Part shown: positions 11,219 through 22,469 of the stretch, piece by piece
Position numbering within the stretch: the stretch's first letter is position 1
Layout: each line of letters starts with the position of its first letter
NCBI GenBank assembly: GCA_015680685.1
Contig: MNCI01024031.1
Location: forward strand, 662,415 to 726,414
Length of the DNA: 64,000 nt
Direction of reading: 5' to 3'
DNA from: Gnetum montanum
Taxonomy: Eukaryota; Streptophyta; Gnetopsida; Gnetales; Gnetaceae
The notes under the pieces: model-generated
The model's database searches: none
Told to the model about the DNA's origin: nothing
Seen by the model: the letters and a program-made list of their open reading frames with translations, nothing else
Program-made: the position numbers and the translations under genes

Positions 11219-13580
11219 AGCATTGTGTTGCTGCGGTTGAGTGGGGAATTGCCCTTGCATTGCTGGAGCAAGTGGTAATGGAGCTATTGGTGTGAGAGTT
11301 GTGGATGGGTTTAGAGGGTGGTATGTCTGTGGGTTATCCCTCCTAGGAGAAGGAGTCCTATAATACTCCTGAGCTTGGTAGTGATGTTTTGGTGTCACAT
11401 GGAGAGATTGGTTGTTGCACGTAATAGCCATATGGATCTGGTTACTGGTAAGGGTATTGTTGCCGTGGTGGTGGCATCCCCCATGACTGTGGGTATTTCC
11501 ACTACTGGTGTTGCTCAATAGGTTGTGGTGGAGTTCCACTTAGATAATAAGTTAAAGGTTGGTGGAACTGCCTTAGGTTACCTTGGGGATAAGGTAACTG
11601 TCGGGGTACTTTCCATTTGTTAAGTCGTGGGTTGAGTGCATACACCCCAGACTCTTGTAGGTGTGAGAATACTGGGCAACATCCCTTAGGATGGTTGTAT
11701 TGGCATATCTCACATCCACTATCATTGTCCGTATCAGAATCCACAACCTCTTTAGTGATGACCATTTTACCCGTACCTTTGTTACGTGCATGGTCCATGT
11801 CCCTCTTTTTCTTTTTGTCATAGTCACTACCTCACTCCTTAGACTCCCCTACAATTTTAAGAATGGTTTTAAATATACTATCTATGGAGTCCTAGATCTG
11901 TTCTACCTTTGCTAACACTTCTATTGTTAATTTTTGGAGTAGCAAGGTTTTCCTATTCACCATTTATTTGAGTGGTGACTCTTCCTCCTCACAAAATCTT
12001 ACTGCCCTTTTTTGAAGGGAAGGATCTCGATTGTACTCCTCTGCACTTTTTCTCTTACGTAGCTCTCCTTCTTCCTTGACTACTTGCTCCAGTAATCTAT
12101 GAACCTGATGGGACCTAAGCTTAGATAATCTCCCTTGGGTATACGTTCCAAGGATTCTCCTTATTTCATGCCTAAGTCCATCTACGAGATGGCATAGTTG
12201 ATCCTGCTGCGATTAACCATGGCTTGGGCAATGATGTAACAGTGCATAATATCGGACCATGGCAGCATTCAAGGGTTCATGACTTTCCTACTTCCATCCT
12301 TGGATTTTCTTTTGCAAGTTGGACACCCAAGAGTACATTTAATACTTATCATTAAATAGTTCTAGCATCGTACTCCACCTTCAAATGGATTCTAGTTCTA
12401 AGGACAAGTACTAGCTTTCCGCTTCTTTTACTAGTGTCCTTGGGAACAACTTTAGCTTTTTCCATTTGTTCTCAATGTTCTACAAGGCACATGCATCATG
12501 AAATGCTTGTAAGTGGTTCTAAGGATCAGCGTTGTATCCCCCCTCAAATTGTGGGATGTTATTCATGTCTAACCTCTTGATCCTACTATCTTTTTGGTGC
12601 CTTGTGGGAATTCTTACAGCCTCCGTAATATCTAACATGCTTCAAGTTGCGAGTAGGATTTCTTCATGATCATTTTGTTCATAGCATATGTGATGTCTAC
12701 GTAGTTCCCTACTCTCCCTTCTTCTATGTCGTGATTCTCTAAAGTACCCTTGTCCTTGTTCTCGACTTTCTCGTCGAGGATTCTCACTCTATTTACCTTT
12801 ATCCTCACGGTTAGGTTTCTTATGACTATGTCCTAATACTGAAGGAGAGGGTGAATGTGATGATGAAGGTGAAAAAGAAAGAGAACCATCACCATGACGA
12901 TGTTTCCTACCTTCTGTTCTATGGTTTCGGCCCCAATCGTGATTACGATCAGATTGCTCATCCTTATCATGTGTTTGTGTTCCCTCATTGAACACTTGGT
13001 GTTCGTGGGGATCAAAACCAGGGTTGTGGACCATGGAGTGAAGGTTCTGATACATCACCTCCTAACCATCATTAGGAGGGGGAACATCATTTGGTAGGGA
13101 ACCTGTTTAAACTGGTTCATCATCTCCAATTTTTCTTAAAATGTGTGGGATGTTATGGGGCCATTTACCCTTCAAAGATGTATGATATCTCTCTTGTTGA
13201 AAGTTCCTTTGACATTGTGCTTCTGTGGGATGGTAGTCCCTTGTGTCATGGTTGCATGCAATGTACTCTGTGTACAATTGTGACATGCCTATTCGTGCGA
13301 GAGCACAAAGGATCATATTGGGGACTACTCGGTCTATAGACAACACTATGTTACCCTCCAAGTCTCTCCAACACAGTTGTTCATCTTGATGGAGAATAAA
13401 GGTAAAGTTAGGTACATATTTATCATGATGAATATATACCACACAGAACTGTTGAGGAACTGGGAGATCTTGGTTATGTGTGTTGTGCCGTCGATTGTCT
13501 CTTGTGTTGGTCCTAGGCGGTGAAGTGCTTTTGTGCGAAGAAGAAGACATTTTTTTCTTGTTTGGTGTGCTAATTACCAT
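10760..13580 (-). pseudogene. gag of M1, partly open
   Basis: Open from 13580 to 13107 (MVISTPNKKKMSSSSHKSTSPPRT; the second Met at 13550 aligns better with the A gag start), with CVVYIHHDKYVPNFTFILHQDEQLCW. A second open part 13058-12789 is His/Arg/Ser-rich. The retrotransposon gag core follows on the minus strand at about 12540-11950 (AFHDACALQN..., LELFND, WKQESHEPLN, YYALLHHCPSHG), then the Cys/His motif at 11714-11661 (CEICQYNHPKGCCPVFSH) and a Pro/Gln-rich tail (11540-11225). The 240-bp duplication at the assembly gap (10738-11218) lies in the tail. Gag would make the particle that packages the RNA. The open stretches on the plus strand here are antisense shadows. Confidence 0.78.
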
Positions 13581-13672
13581 TTTCTTATTTTTCTTTTGAT
13601 CAACCCTAAGGGTTCATTCGAGCATCCCAACAATATGAGTGATCTCCTATGTTCTATGTAGTGCACAAATAG

Positions 13673-13696
13673 CTAAGTCCTTGGCAATGGTGCCAA
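13673..13696 (-). other. Primer-binding site of M1 (tRNA-Asp type)
   Basis: On the minus strand TTGGCACCATTGCCAAGGAC follows the LTR end (...CACTCATCA). It matches the tRNA-Asp 3' end pattern with a few changes. Confidence 0.78.
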
Positions 13697-14487
13697 TGAT
13701 GAGTGGCGAGGTACCCCTACACTCAACCATACGAATACAAGCGTTTCACACATGATCCAGTTAAACTCCAAGGACTAAGTGCTTATGTGCCTTAATGGAA
13801 CACTTAAGGTTAATCAATTGTTGTCTTCCCAAACTTACTTGTATTGTCACAGTTGTATGGTTAAGTAAGCTTGAGGTATATGATTTTTATATCTTTTATC
13901 TTTTAAATGTCTTATGCTAATAGGGGAAGGTGAAGAGAACTAAGTGACTAACTTTCATTAACTATTCACTAACTAAGTTCTAATTGTCCTAGCACCAGTA
14001 TCCGTTCCCACTTGCCGCACACACCCTGAACCAGTGCAACGCTACTGGGATTACCAAACGCTACTCGTTACTGGGTTACCAAGCGTTACACACGTGCTCG
14101 AAGCGGTCGTACTGAATGCACTTAACTAGGAGAGTCAAGGGTTGAGAGAGATTAATTATCTAGGAAAGCATTTAAAAATTTAACAATAATTAATTCCTAT
14201 TTAGCTTAGTCCACATGCTGCAAGGTTTATCAGAAAGTTCGTCTTTATTGTTGTACACAAATGTGTGCTCAGGTACAATTTGCTCGAATAAAGATCTGTT
14301 CACTTTAAGACTCCTACTGCGAGCACATGGAAATTATTCTAACTCTGGAATGGAAAAAGTACTATAGTTTGGATAAGGGTCTAATTCTAAGTGCCTAGAA
14401 TAGGGAAAGCCTCCTCTTATTTATTGACATTGCGGCAATATGGCGAGGGCGGATGCGATATCACGTACATGATATCACAGCTCATCA
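13697..14487 (-). repeat. M1 5' LTR (791 bp)
   Basis: Pair of 7195-7979 with scattered transitions. The U3 end near 14440-14487 carries an inverted array of GATATCACGTACATGATATC type, different in detail from the other LTR, showing that this end is hypervariable. Confidence 0.92.
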
Positions 14488-14492
14488 CTTAT

Positions 14493-14835
14493 GAAATGTA
14501 CAAAGTTTGGAACCTACCTCCTCTTAAGAAGAGCAACCTTTGTCTTAAGTTGGTAGATCAGTCCATCATTGTCCCCTTGGGATTGGTGAAGGAAATTTGT
14601 GACCACCATCTATAGGTGGTGCTATCTTGCTAACTTCATAGTAATCTAAGTAGAGAACTGCAAGGGGGACTTTTCAATCATCATGGAAAGGGCTTGGCTT
14701 AGTACAATAGATGTGTGGCTAGGAATCAAAGACCTCTCCATGGACATTTCCAAGGAAAATGACTTCAAGAAAATTAAGAGGAAGTGCATTCCATGCATCA
14801 TATATAGTGACATAGGGTTCCACTATGTGCAAAAT
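14493..14835 (+). pseudogene. Aspartic protease, second part (element A)
   Basis: Continues from 7194 with EMYKVWNLPPLKKSNLCLKLVDQSIIVPLGLVKEI. A frameshift follows, then IIMERAWLSTIDVWLGIKDLSMDISKENDF, equivalent to M1's FPIIMGRAWLSTINACLGIHDLSLEISKENTF. This is the C-terminal half of a retroviral-type aspartic protease (GR-x-WL block), which would cut the Gag-Pol polyprotein. The reading frame 14683-14931 covers part of it. Confidence 0.72.
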
Positions 14836-15129
14836 TTATGGATAGTGAAAAGTACAACAATCACAACATGCAAGGAGTGTGTAGATTTCACAAAAATCCA
14901 AAGGTGCATGTCTGCAGTAGCCACAAAATAGGAGAGCATGCAGTGGTTGATAGCTGAATTTGAAAGTATCCCAACTTTGTACATGGAACAAATTGAGAGC
15001 ATAACAATTACCTACATCAAAGGCATGAATGAGATGGAGAAAATCCATTGCCAAATCTTCAATGAACCTGATGACACCAATTAGGTAGAGTTGGAAATCC
15101 CTAAGAGCTTTAAATAGGAGTCTATTGAG

Positions 15130-15476
15130 TTAAAAATTGTACTAACCAAAATGAAATATGCTTTTCTAAAAAATGGTAAGATAGTCATTATCAATGCTAA
15201 CCTTGCTTCTATCTAGAAAAAGAAGTTGTTGAAGGTGGTCAACAAATGGCCAATAGCCTTTGCTTGGTCATATCATGAACTAACTAGAATTGATCTAAGG
15301 ATATGTCAACATTGCATTTACACAGATGCTTGAATTCAACTAAAGAGGTAGTTGAAGTAGTGATTGAACTCCAAACTAAAGCAGATTATGAAAGAGAAGA
15401 TTGAACAACTCCACAAGGTGGGGTTCATATATCCCATTGCAGATAGTAAGTGGGTTAGTCCACTTGTGATGGTGCC
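15130..15476 (+). pseudogene. RT N-terminal part of element A, before insertion B
   Basis: Translation includes KRQLKQ-like pieces, KLKQIMKEKIEQLHKVGFIYPIADSKWVSPLVMVP, the usual start of a gypsy RT (GFI-P-x-x-S-x-WVSPVVxVPKK), preceded near 15255 by AFAWSYHEL. It breaks at GTGCC (15472-15476), the target site of element B, and continues at 26843 with KGGKWRVYINF. Confidence 0.75.
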
Positions 15477-16650
15477 TATTAAACCCCAAAATTGGTAGCT
15501 TTTTGAATCATGAATTTTAATTAATTACATATTGTTAATTATTTAATTAGTGTTTAATTAATGTTTATTTTAGTTAGTCATTCTAGTTTATTTTAGTTTA
15601 ATTATTATGTTATATAAATATTATATATTATATATATAAACATTATCATTATTATATATAAATATTATAGTTTATAAAATATAAAAACATTATATATTGA
15701 TATAATTATATCAATATGATGCTGCATTTGTGTTGCTCTAATTGTAATACCTACTATAATTATATATTATAAAAATCATTCTTCCATACCTACTACCACA
15801 AACACCAATAGCACCAGCTCCATGAAGTAATTAACATGTGTTGATCTGGCTACTTTGGATGGCATTTTCATTATTGTCAATGCCACCTAACTAAACTACT
15901 TTATCCTCATTAACACAATCATTCATTTGTGGCTGGGATGCCTTCTCCATCACTTCCGAATTCCATGTTAATTTTAAAATTCAAGGATACTCAACTTAGT
16001 ACCTACCCCTATTATTATGGATTGGTACTTTAACAATCCATTTTTAATTTATTTATTTATTTGAAAATGTGGAGTACAAATAATACACCCCACATTTTAT
16101 TGAAAGGGAAAGAAGAGAGGAAGAAGAAGAGGAGAAGGAACATAGAGAAGATTCTATTGAGAGAATAGAAGAGGAGAAGGAATTGATACCTAATGAATTT
16201 TACATAAAGTTAAGATTAATTGATTTTTTAATTCACATTGAAGATCTATTGAGCCTTGTGGCAATTTTTAGAGTCCATTGTCTGATGATCAAAGTTGTTG
16301 CATTGTAAAGACAACAAGGTAGAATTGAAATTCAAGCAAAGTCTCCCTTGTATCTTTGAAATTTATGTTTATAATTTCAATTTGATTTAATCATTAATTT
16401 TCATTCTTGAACTTAATATTAGAAGTTAGGATGAAAATTTATTATTTTACTTATGAGTGATAGTCATAAGTGTGGAATTGAATTAGATTCAATTCTAATT
16501 ATTTATGGTCTTGATGATTTGTTAACTTTGAAATCATTCCTTCACAGATACAACTCATGGGTCAGTCATCGACAATGTGACAATCTCTATAATGATAGAA
16601 AGAAAAAAAAATTTAAAGGTATCTAGTAGTGAATTTTGCCTAGCTTGTCA
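15477..16650 (+). repeat. Element B 5' LTR (1174 bp)
   Basis: Pair of 24367-26837. First base pair TG is decayed to TA. Contains AT-rich U3, a short segment homologous to the thaumatin-side sequence of the 3' LTR (15785-15990 matches 25972-26190), a GA-rich block (16105-16190) and ends AGCTTGTCA before the PBS. It lacks the 1.3 kb of NLR and thaumatin sequence present in the other LTR. Confidence 0.88.
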
Positions 16651-16672
16651 ATTTGGCATCGTTGCCAAGAAG
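16651..16672 (+). other. Primer-binding site of B (tRNA-Asp type)
   Basis: ATTTGGCATCGTTGCCAAGA directly after the LTR; a decayed tRNA-Asp complement like those of A, M1 and E. Confidence 0.72.
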
Positions 16673-17219
16673 GCCAACAGAGTCAACTTTCATCAAGAGT
16701 TTTGTATGTTTTAATTTCATTTTATAATTTCATATTGTAGGTACATTTTATTTTATTTTATTTTATGTTTCTTTTATTTAAGTAATTGGAGAAATGGTTT
16801 TTTTTTACTTATTTCTCTTACATTAAAAAATCCAAAAATAAGGAAAAATCCCAAGAATCAGCTCTTCTTATCATACAACCAGCCAAAACCATTAAAAAGT
16901 TGCAATTAAAGTTGTCATAGTAGGAGTTATTAAATCAATTTGTAAATTCTTAGGAATGGTAGCCCATCAATGTGCCAACGAAGAGTGTTCTTGTTAAATG
17001 AAACCAGCAAAGCAATAAAAGAAACCAACACAAATACAACCTTATAGGAGTACTCTTAGCCTTTATAAACATACCAAAGTTACTCAAAAACAAGACCATG
17101 AGGAACTAATACAATCAAGATCTAATTTTTCTTCCCCTTTAACAACACAAAATCCCAAAGAAAAAACACAAAATTTTTCCATATCTATTAATCCTCTATT
17201 TGATATTCCAACCACAACC

Positions 17220-18500
17220 ATGAGTTCAACCATGGGGGTAGGGTCTCAAAATCTAAATACTACCCAAATATCAACTTATGTAACCAAAATTGGAGGAACT
17301 ACCCAACCAATAAGTACTTTGAACATACAAACTCCACCACCAGTATCTATTTCTATACCAAATCCTATAGTGAACCCAATAGTAACCTCTACTTACATGA
17401 TGGGATCATCTTCACATTAGACACCTCCCTCATTTTTCATAGGTTCAATTCTTTCTTCTTTGGTAGTTTGAGTTCCAATGTTCCAATTAGCCAGCCTGAC
17501 CCAGGACAAATCGTTAGAGAGTTATTGAATCAAAGAGCATCCATCATACCTAAAGGCATGTTAGTTTGTCCACAAGGAAAAGATGTAGAGGTTAAAAATA
17601 TTCACTTATTATCTATTTTTAAGGTGACAAATGATGAGGATCCAGTTACCCACATACGGGAATTTGAAACACCATTAGCTATGTTAGCACCTCAAAGTTG
17701 GGATAGAACTAAGATGATTACCTTTAAATCAACCTTAAAGGACAAGGCTAATTTTTTTCTACAAATCCTTAGAACACAAATTAGTTCATGGTATGAGTTT
17801 AAGAATGCTTTCCTACAAAGATTTCTTTCTAATGATAGACTGTATTCATTAAGGAAGCAATTAATGAGTTTTATGCAACATGAGAATGAAGATTAGAGAG
17901 TACCTTTGACAAATTTAAAGGAATATGCTTAAAAATCCAAACCATGGATTCCTAGCCCATCAATTAATTCAAATATTTATAGAAGGTTTATTACCTTATT
18001 GTAGGGAGAACGTTCACTTTGCATGTGGAGGAAATATTTTAAATGTGACACCAAAAGATGGTTTGAGAATTATAGATTCATTAGTAGACCAAAGTAAACA
18101 TTGGCCAAAACCCAACATTATGTAAGGCATGACTCAACAAATAGAACAGTTAAATAGAAAAGTCGATGAATTGACATGATTGATTAAGAAACAAGCTCAT
18201 GGAATTCAAAGTGAAGCATGCAACATTTGTGGTAGTCCCTAACATGACCAAACAACCTATCTAGCCTTATTTTATTGTTAAGAGGAAATGCAAGAGTCAA
18301 CAAAATATTTTCAATAATTTAAGAGCCAACCAACAATGAAATTTCTTGAATGACCATTTTACCAACAACAATATTCTCAAAAATATCCTCAAAAGAACTT
18401 TAGGCCATTTAAGAATCCAACTAATAAACTCACCTAGAGCCTTACTTTTTTCATAGAAGTAGAAAATTCATGAATGAGGCTAGAAGGATATTTTAGAACT
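17220..18500 (+). pseudogene. gag of element B
   Basis: Two open parts, 17220-17420 (Ser/Thr/Pro-rich start MSSTMGVGSQN) and 17468-17896 (core, with DEDPVTHIREFE, MITFKSTLKDKANFFL and SSWYEFKNAFLQRF, the retrotransposon gag domain), then 17925-18125 in another frame (GFLAHQLIQIFIEGLLP). A zinc knuckle follows at about 18211-18255, CNICGSP-stop-HDQTTY, that is the canonical C-x2-C-x4-H-x4-C with the last Cys changed to Tyr and Gln to stop. This contrasts with the unusual motif of A, M1 and E. Gag would build the particle. Confidence 0.8.
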
Positions 18501-18921
18501 TAATAAAAATAAATTACCATGCTAACCTAAACCAAATCCTACATCTCAAAGAAAGAGTAAAGAGAAATTACATTCCATAACTATAATAAGTGGAAAAATA
18601 GTTGAACCTAAGCCCAAAAAGAAGGTGAGATTTTAGGAGGTATGAACACAATAAGAAATTTAGCCACAAATAGTAAATGAAAAAGATCAACCAACTAGGG
18701 AAAAAGAACAACCATTACTCTTTAGAAAACTAGTTTTACCTCCTTTCCCTAAAAAATTACAAGAAGACTTCACAACCAAAGCTCATCTTGAAAAAATGTT
18801 TAGTGAATTGTATTTACATGTTCTTTTAGAACAAGTAGTAAAGGACACACCACTCTATGTTAAATACGTAAGGGAATTATGCACTAAGAGGAGAAAGGAA
18901 AAAATTCCTAAATAGGTTTAT

Positions 18922-19527
18922 TTGGTTGATAATCTTTCTCAACTTATACAAAATCATGAGATTCCAAAATACCAAGATCCTGGAGCCCCTACCATCCCAA
19001 TCAAAATAAATGGCCAAGTGATTAAAAATGCCTTACTAAATTTAGGAGATAGAATTAATATCATGCCTCTTGAAATGGCTAGGACACTTGATATACAAGA
19101 TATCAAAGGAGTAAACATGACAATATCATTGGCTAATGGTTCAAATGTAAAACCTAGAGGAATAGTAGAGGACTTGATAATTGAGGTAGAAAAAGGAAAT
19201 TACCCAATTGGCTTTATTTTTTTGGAAGTAAAAGATCTTGATTGTTTTCCTATTATATTAGATAGACCTTGGTTAGCAACAGTTGATGCAGTAATTAATT
19301 GTAGATCTGGACAACTTCAACTCTTGTTTGCAAATATTACTTTTACACTAAATATATATGATAAGATAAAACAAGATCATTTAAATGTAGACTTGAATGA
19401 AGCAAGAACGCTCTACACTTTACCCACTTTAGAAATGACACAAGATAGGGAAATCTTAGTATTAAATAATTTTGAGGAAGTGCCTTTGGATGCATCAACT
19501 AAAGAACAACAAGATATCCTAGACTAG
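18922..19527 (+). pseudogene. Aspartic protease of element B
   Basis: Open for 201 codons from 18922, though the frame is part of a longer polyprotein and the Met is not a true start. Residues 27-150 are the retropepsin-like domain: PTIPIKINGQVIKNALLNLGDRINIMPLEMARTL, then GIVEDLIIEVEKGNYPIGFIFLEV, then CFPIILDRPWLATVDAVINCRSGQLQL. Family members have DLGA at the active site; here it is NLGD, so the catalytic Asp is lost. It would have cut Gag-Pol. It is followed by the RT frame with one stop in between. Confidence 0.85.
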
Positions 19528-19586
19528 ATTTTAAATTTGGGCTCAAAGATTATTGGAGAAATAATTTAACCAACAAATAAGATTCC

Positions 19587-20672
19587 TTGAATCTTAGAGA
19601 ACTACCTAATACACTTAAGTATGTTTTCCTAGATCATAATAAACCATTAATAATAAATTTCCAACTTACTAATGAACAAGAAAAAAATTTATTAGAAGTT
19701 TTGCATAGAAAGTCTGAGGCATTTGCATGGAGTTATGAGGACCTTCACCAAGGAATCTCATCCAACATCTATCAACATCATATCTAGCTAGAGGAAAATG
19801 TAAAAACAATAAGAATTCCCCCAAGATGAATTAATCCAACCTTAAAACAAACTGTTAAAAATGAAATCTCAAAACTTTGAAACAAAGGGATTATTTATCC
19901 AATAACTGGTAGGGAATGGGCAAGTGCCATTATTGTAGTTCCATAAAAGGGTGGAAAATGGAGAGCTTGTATGGATTATAGAAGGTTAAACCAAAATACA
20001 AAGAAAGACCATTTTCTATTACCATACATAGATCAAATTCTAGAAAAGTTAGAAGGACATGAATATTATTATTTTTTGGATGGATTTAGTGAATACAATC
20101 AAGTAGCCATTGCCCCTGAAGACCAACATAAAACAACCTTTACATGTTCTTATGGAATGTTTTCTTATAGATGAATGCATTTTGGCCTTTGTAATGCACC
20201 ACCTACTTTCCAAAGAGCCATGATTTCAATATCTTATAATATGTTGGAAGATTACATTGAAGTTTTTATGGATGATTTTTCTATCTATGGGAATACTTAT
20301 GATGAAACTTTGCAACATCTTAAACATGTCCTAGATAGATGTATTGATAAAAATATAAAATTAAGTTGGGAAAAGAGTCACTTAATGGTTACAAGTGGCG
20401 TAATATTAGGACACATTATTTCTAAAGATGGGATAAGGATGGATGATGAGAAAATAAGAGTCATATCTATACTTCTAGCTCCAACTAATTTAAAGACTAT
20501 TCAATCTTTTTTAAGACATACTGAATATTATAGAAGGTTTATTAAAGACTTTTTGAAAATTGCTAAACCATTATACATGCTCTTAGAAAAAGATGTTTCA
20601 TTTTTCTGGACTAATGACTACCAAAAAGCACTATTGGAATTGAAAAAAAGAGTAACCACAACCCTATATTAA
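19587..20672 (+). pseudogene. Reverse transcriptase of element B
   Basis: Nearly open across three pieces: 19587-19787 (with EAFAWSYEDL), 19971-20174 (MDYRRLNQNTKKDHFLLPYIDQILEKL, then FLDGFSEYNQVAIAPEDQHKTTF with the first catalytic Asp) and 20175-20672 (MHFGLCNAPPTFQRAM, FMDDFSIYG with the catalytic DD at 20271-20276, then LGHIISKDGI and FLRHTEYYRRFI). The stop at 20172-20174 is TGA for CGA. The FMDDFS form is typical of Athila/Tat RTs. It would copy the RNA to cDNA in the particle. The three catalytic Asp are present, but the frame is broken. Confidence 0.88.
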
Positions 20673-20689
20673 ATGCACCTAATTGGGAT

Positions 20690-21080
20690 TATCCATTTGA
20701 TTTAATGTGTGACACTAGTGACATAGAAGTAGGGGCAGTTTTAGAATAATACATTGATCATAAACCACAAGTGATTTATTATGTATCCAAAAGTTTAGAC
20801 CAAGCCTAAGTAAATTATACAACTACAGAAAAAGAATTATTAGCCATTGTATATGCTCTAGATAAATTCAAACATTATTTAATAGGATATAATACTAGAG
20901 TCTATAATGATCATTGAGCCATTAAATTCTTAGCTACAAAAAAAATATAAAATGCAAGAATAATGAGATGGTGCTTATTACTCCAAGAATTTGACGTAGA
21001 TATTTTAGATAAACAAGGTAGGAAAAATGTAGTAGTAGATAATATTTCAAGACTAGAAATAATCAATGAGAATTGAATGC
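20690..21080 (+). pseudogene. RNase H of element B
   Basis: Translation reads CDTSDIEVGAVLE, then HKPQVIYYVSKSLDQA with a stop then VNYTTTEKELLAIVYALDKFKHYLIG, then RWCLLLQEFDVDILDKQGRKNVVVDNISRL. This is a complete gypsy RNase H order, with several stops (CAA to TAA, CAG to TAG). It degrades the RNA strand of the hybrid. It follows RT without a gap and there is no second RNase H in B. Confidence 0.78.
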
Positions 21081-21299
21081 AAGAAGTCTTTCATGATAAA
21101 TTTCCTGATGAGTAACTTTTTTTCACAAGAAAGAAACCTTGTTTTGTTGATATAGCCAATTATCTAGCAACTATGAAAGCCCCTACTAATTGGACTAAGG
21201 AAGAAAAGAAATCTTTCTTATGCACCATATCTATGTACACTAGAGTAGTCCATATCTCTATCAAATATGTAAAGATAACATAGCAAGAAGATGTGTGGC

Positions 21300-22469
21300 C
21301 GAGAATGAGCAATGAATTCTACAAATGTGCCATGATGATTTAGGGGGTGGCCACCTTAATAGAAAATGCACTACTCTAAAGATCATTCAAAGTGGATTTT
21401 ATTGGCCCTAAATTTTTAAAGATGCACATAAGCATGTGAATGTCAACAAATGGGAGCCATAACAAAAAGACATGAAATTTTTAATAGCAGAACCATATAT
21501 TGTGTGGGGTATAGACATTTTAGGACCATTTCCACCATCTAATGAATGTCAATACATTTTGTTTTATATCAACTATGTCACCAAATGGGTAGAAGCAAAA
21601 TCCACCCCAAAAAATGATGTCAAGGTTGTTTTAGCATTCCTTAGAGAGAATATTTTATCATGATTTGGAACTCCACAAGTGATCATTAGTGATCAAGAAA
21701 TCCATTTTGTCAATAAAATCATGGAAAAATTCCTTAAGTCTTGTGGTATCCAACATAAGATAGCTACTACCTATCATCCTCAAACTAATGGACAAGTAGA
21801 GAATGCTAATAGAATTATCTTAAATATATTAACAAAAACTATATGTACTAAAGGAAAGGATTGGTCTAAAAAATTGTAAGATGCACTTTGGGCTTATAGG
21901 ATTACCTATAAACCAAGTTTAGGATATTCACCTTATAAATTTGTTTATGGTAAGTTATGTATATTACTAATTGAATTGAAATATCAATATTTGCAATTAG
22001 CCCAACAACTCAATTTTGATGAAGATGTGAACTAGGCCACTAAAATCAACCAACTTCACAAACTTGATGAAATGCAACTACATGCTCTTGATAAAAAAAA
22101 TTGTAAAAAAACAAATGAAAACATTACATGATAAGAGTATCTTTAAAAAACCATTTTTCCATAGGTGATAAAGTTCTTCACTATAATATAAGATTACATA
22201 AATTTCTAGGGAAGTTAACAACTAGGTGGAAAGGCCTTTATTTAGTTGTCCAACCCCATGATAATGGAAGTGTTATCATATCACCTATTGATGATTCCTC
22301 AACTACATTCATAGTCAATGTACAAAGGATTAAGTTATATTATCAACATCACATTAAGGAACCCAAAGAAGATGAACTAGTAGAGCTAAGTGACCTAATT
22401 TATTCCATTACTAATGAAGTACATAACAATAATCCATTAGACGTCTTAGCTCTGCAACATACTTCTTAA
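21300..22469 (+). pseudogene. Integrase of element B
   Basis: N-terminal zinc region CHDDLGGGHLNRKCTTLKII (21330-21390) with decayed second half, then the core 21472-21879: WGIDILGPFP, then IISDQEIHF, then NGQVENANR, so the D, D and E catalytic residues are all readable. The stop at 21661 is TGA for CGA. The C-terminal part is 22128-22469 (FSIGDKVLHYNIRLHKFLGKLTTRWKGLYLV), the usual gypsy C-terminal domain. It would insert cDNA in the genome. Confidence 0.85.

Larger units (their letters stand above)
7195..14487 (-). mobile_element. Element M1: non-autonomous relative of A, pol deleted
   Basis: Complete minus-strand LTR retrotransposon with perfect target duplication CTTAT (7190-7194 and 14488-14492), LTRs of 785 and 791 bp, PBS and PPT. 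Reading on the minus strand: LTR, PBS (13696 to 13673), gag (13580 to about 10760), protease (about 10740 to 10281), a short downstream piece equivalent to 14870-15040 of A, then directly the sequence that in A lies after integrase (TCATGGGGAAGATGGCC at 9900-9880, matching A at 30675-30691). RT, RNase H and integrase are therefore missing as one block. Coding stretches have fewer stops than A, consistent with a younger insertion. It would need pol in trans. Confidence 0.88.

Noticed and set aside
11318-11521. Plus-strand open frame over M1 gag tail
   Set aside because: Shadow of the minus-strand Pro/Gln-rich gag tail.
12894-13339. Plus-strand open frames over M1 gag start
   Set aside because: The minus strand encodes the conserved gag with matching PBS and LTR order; these are antisense.
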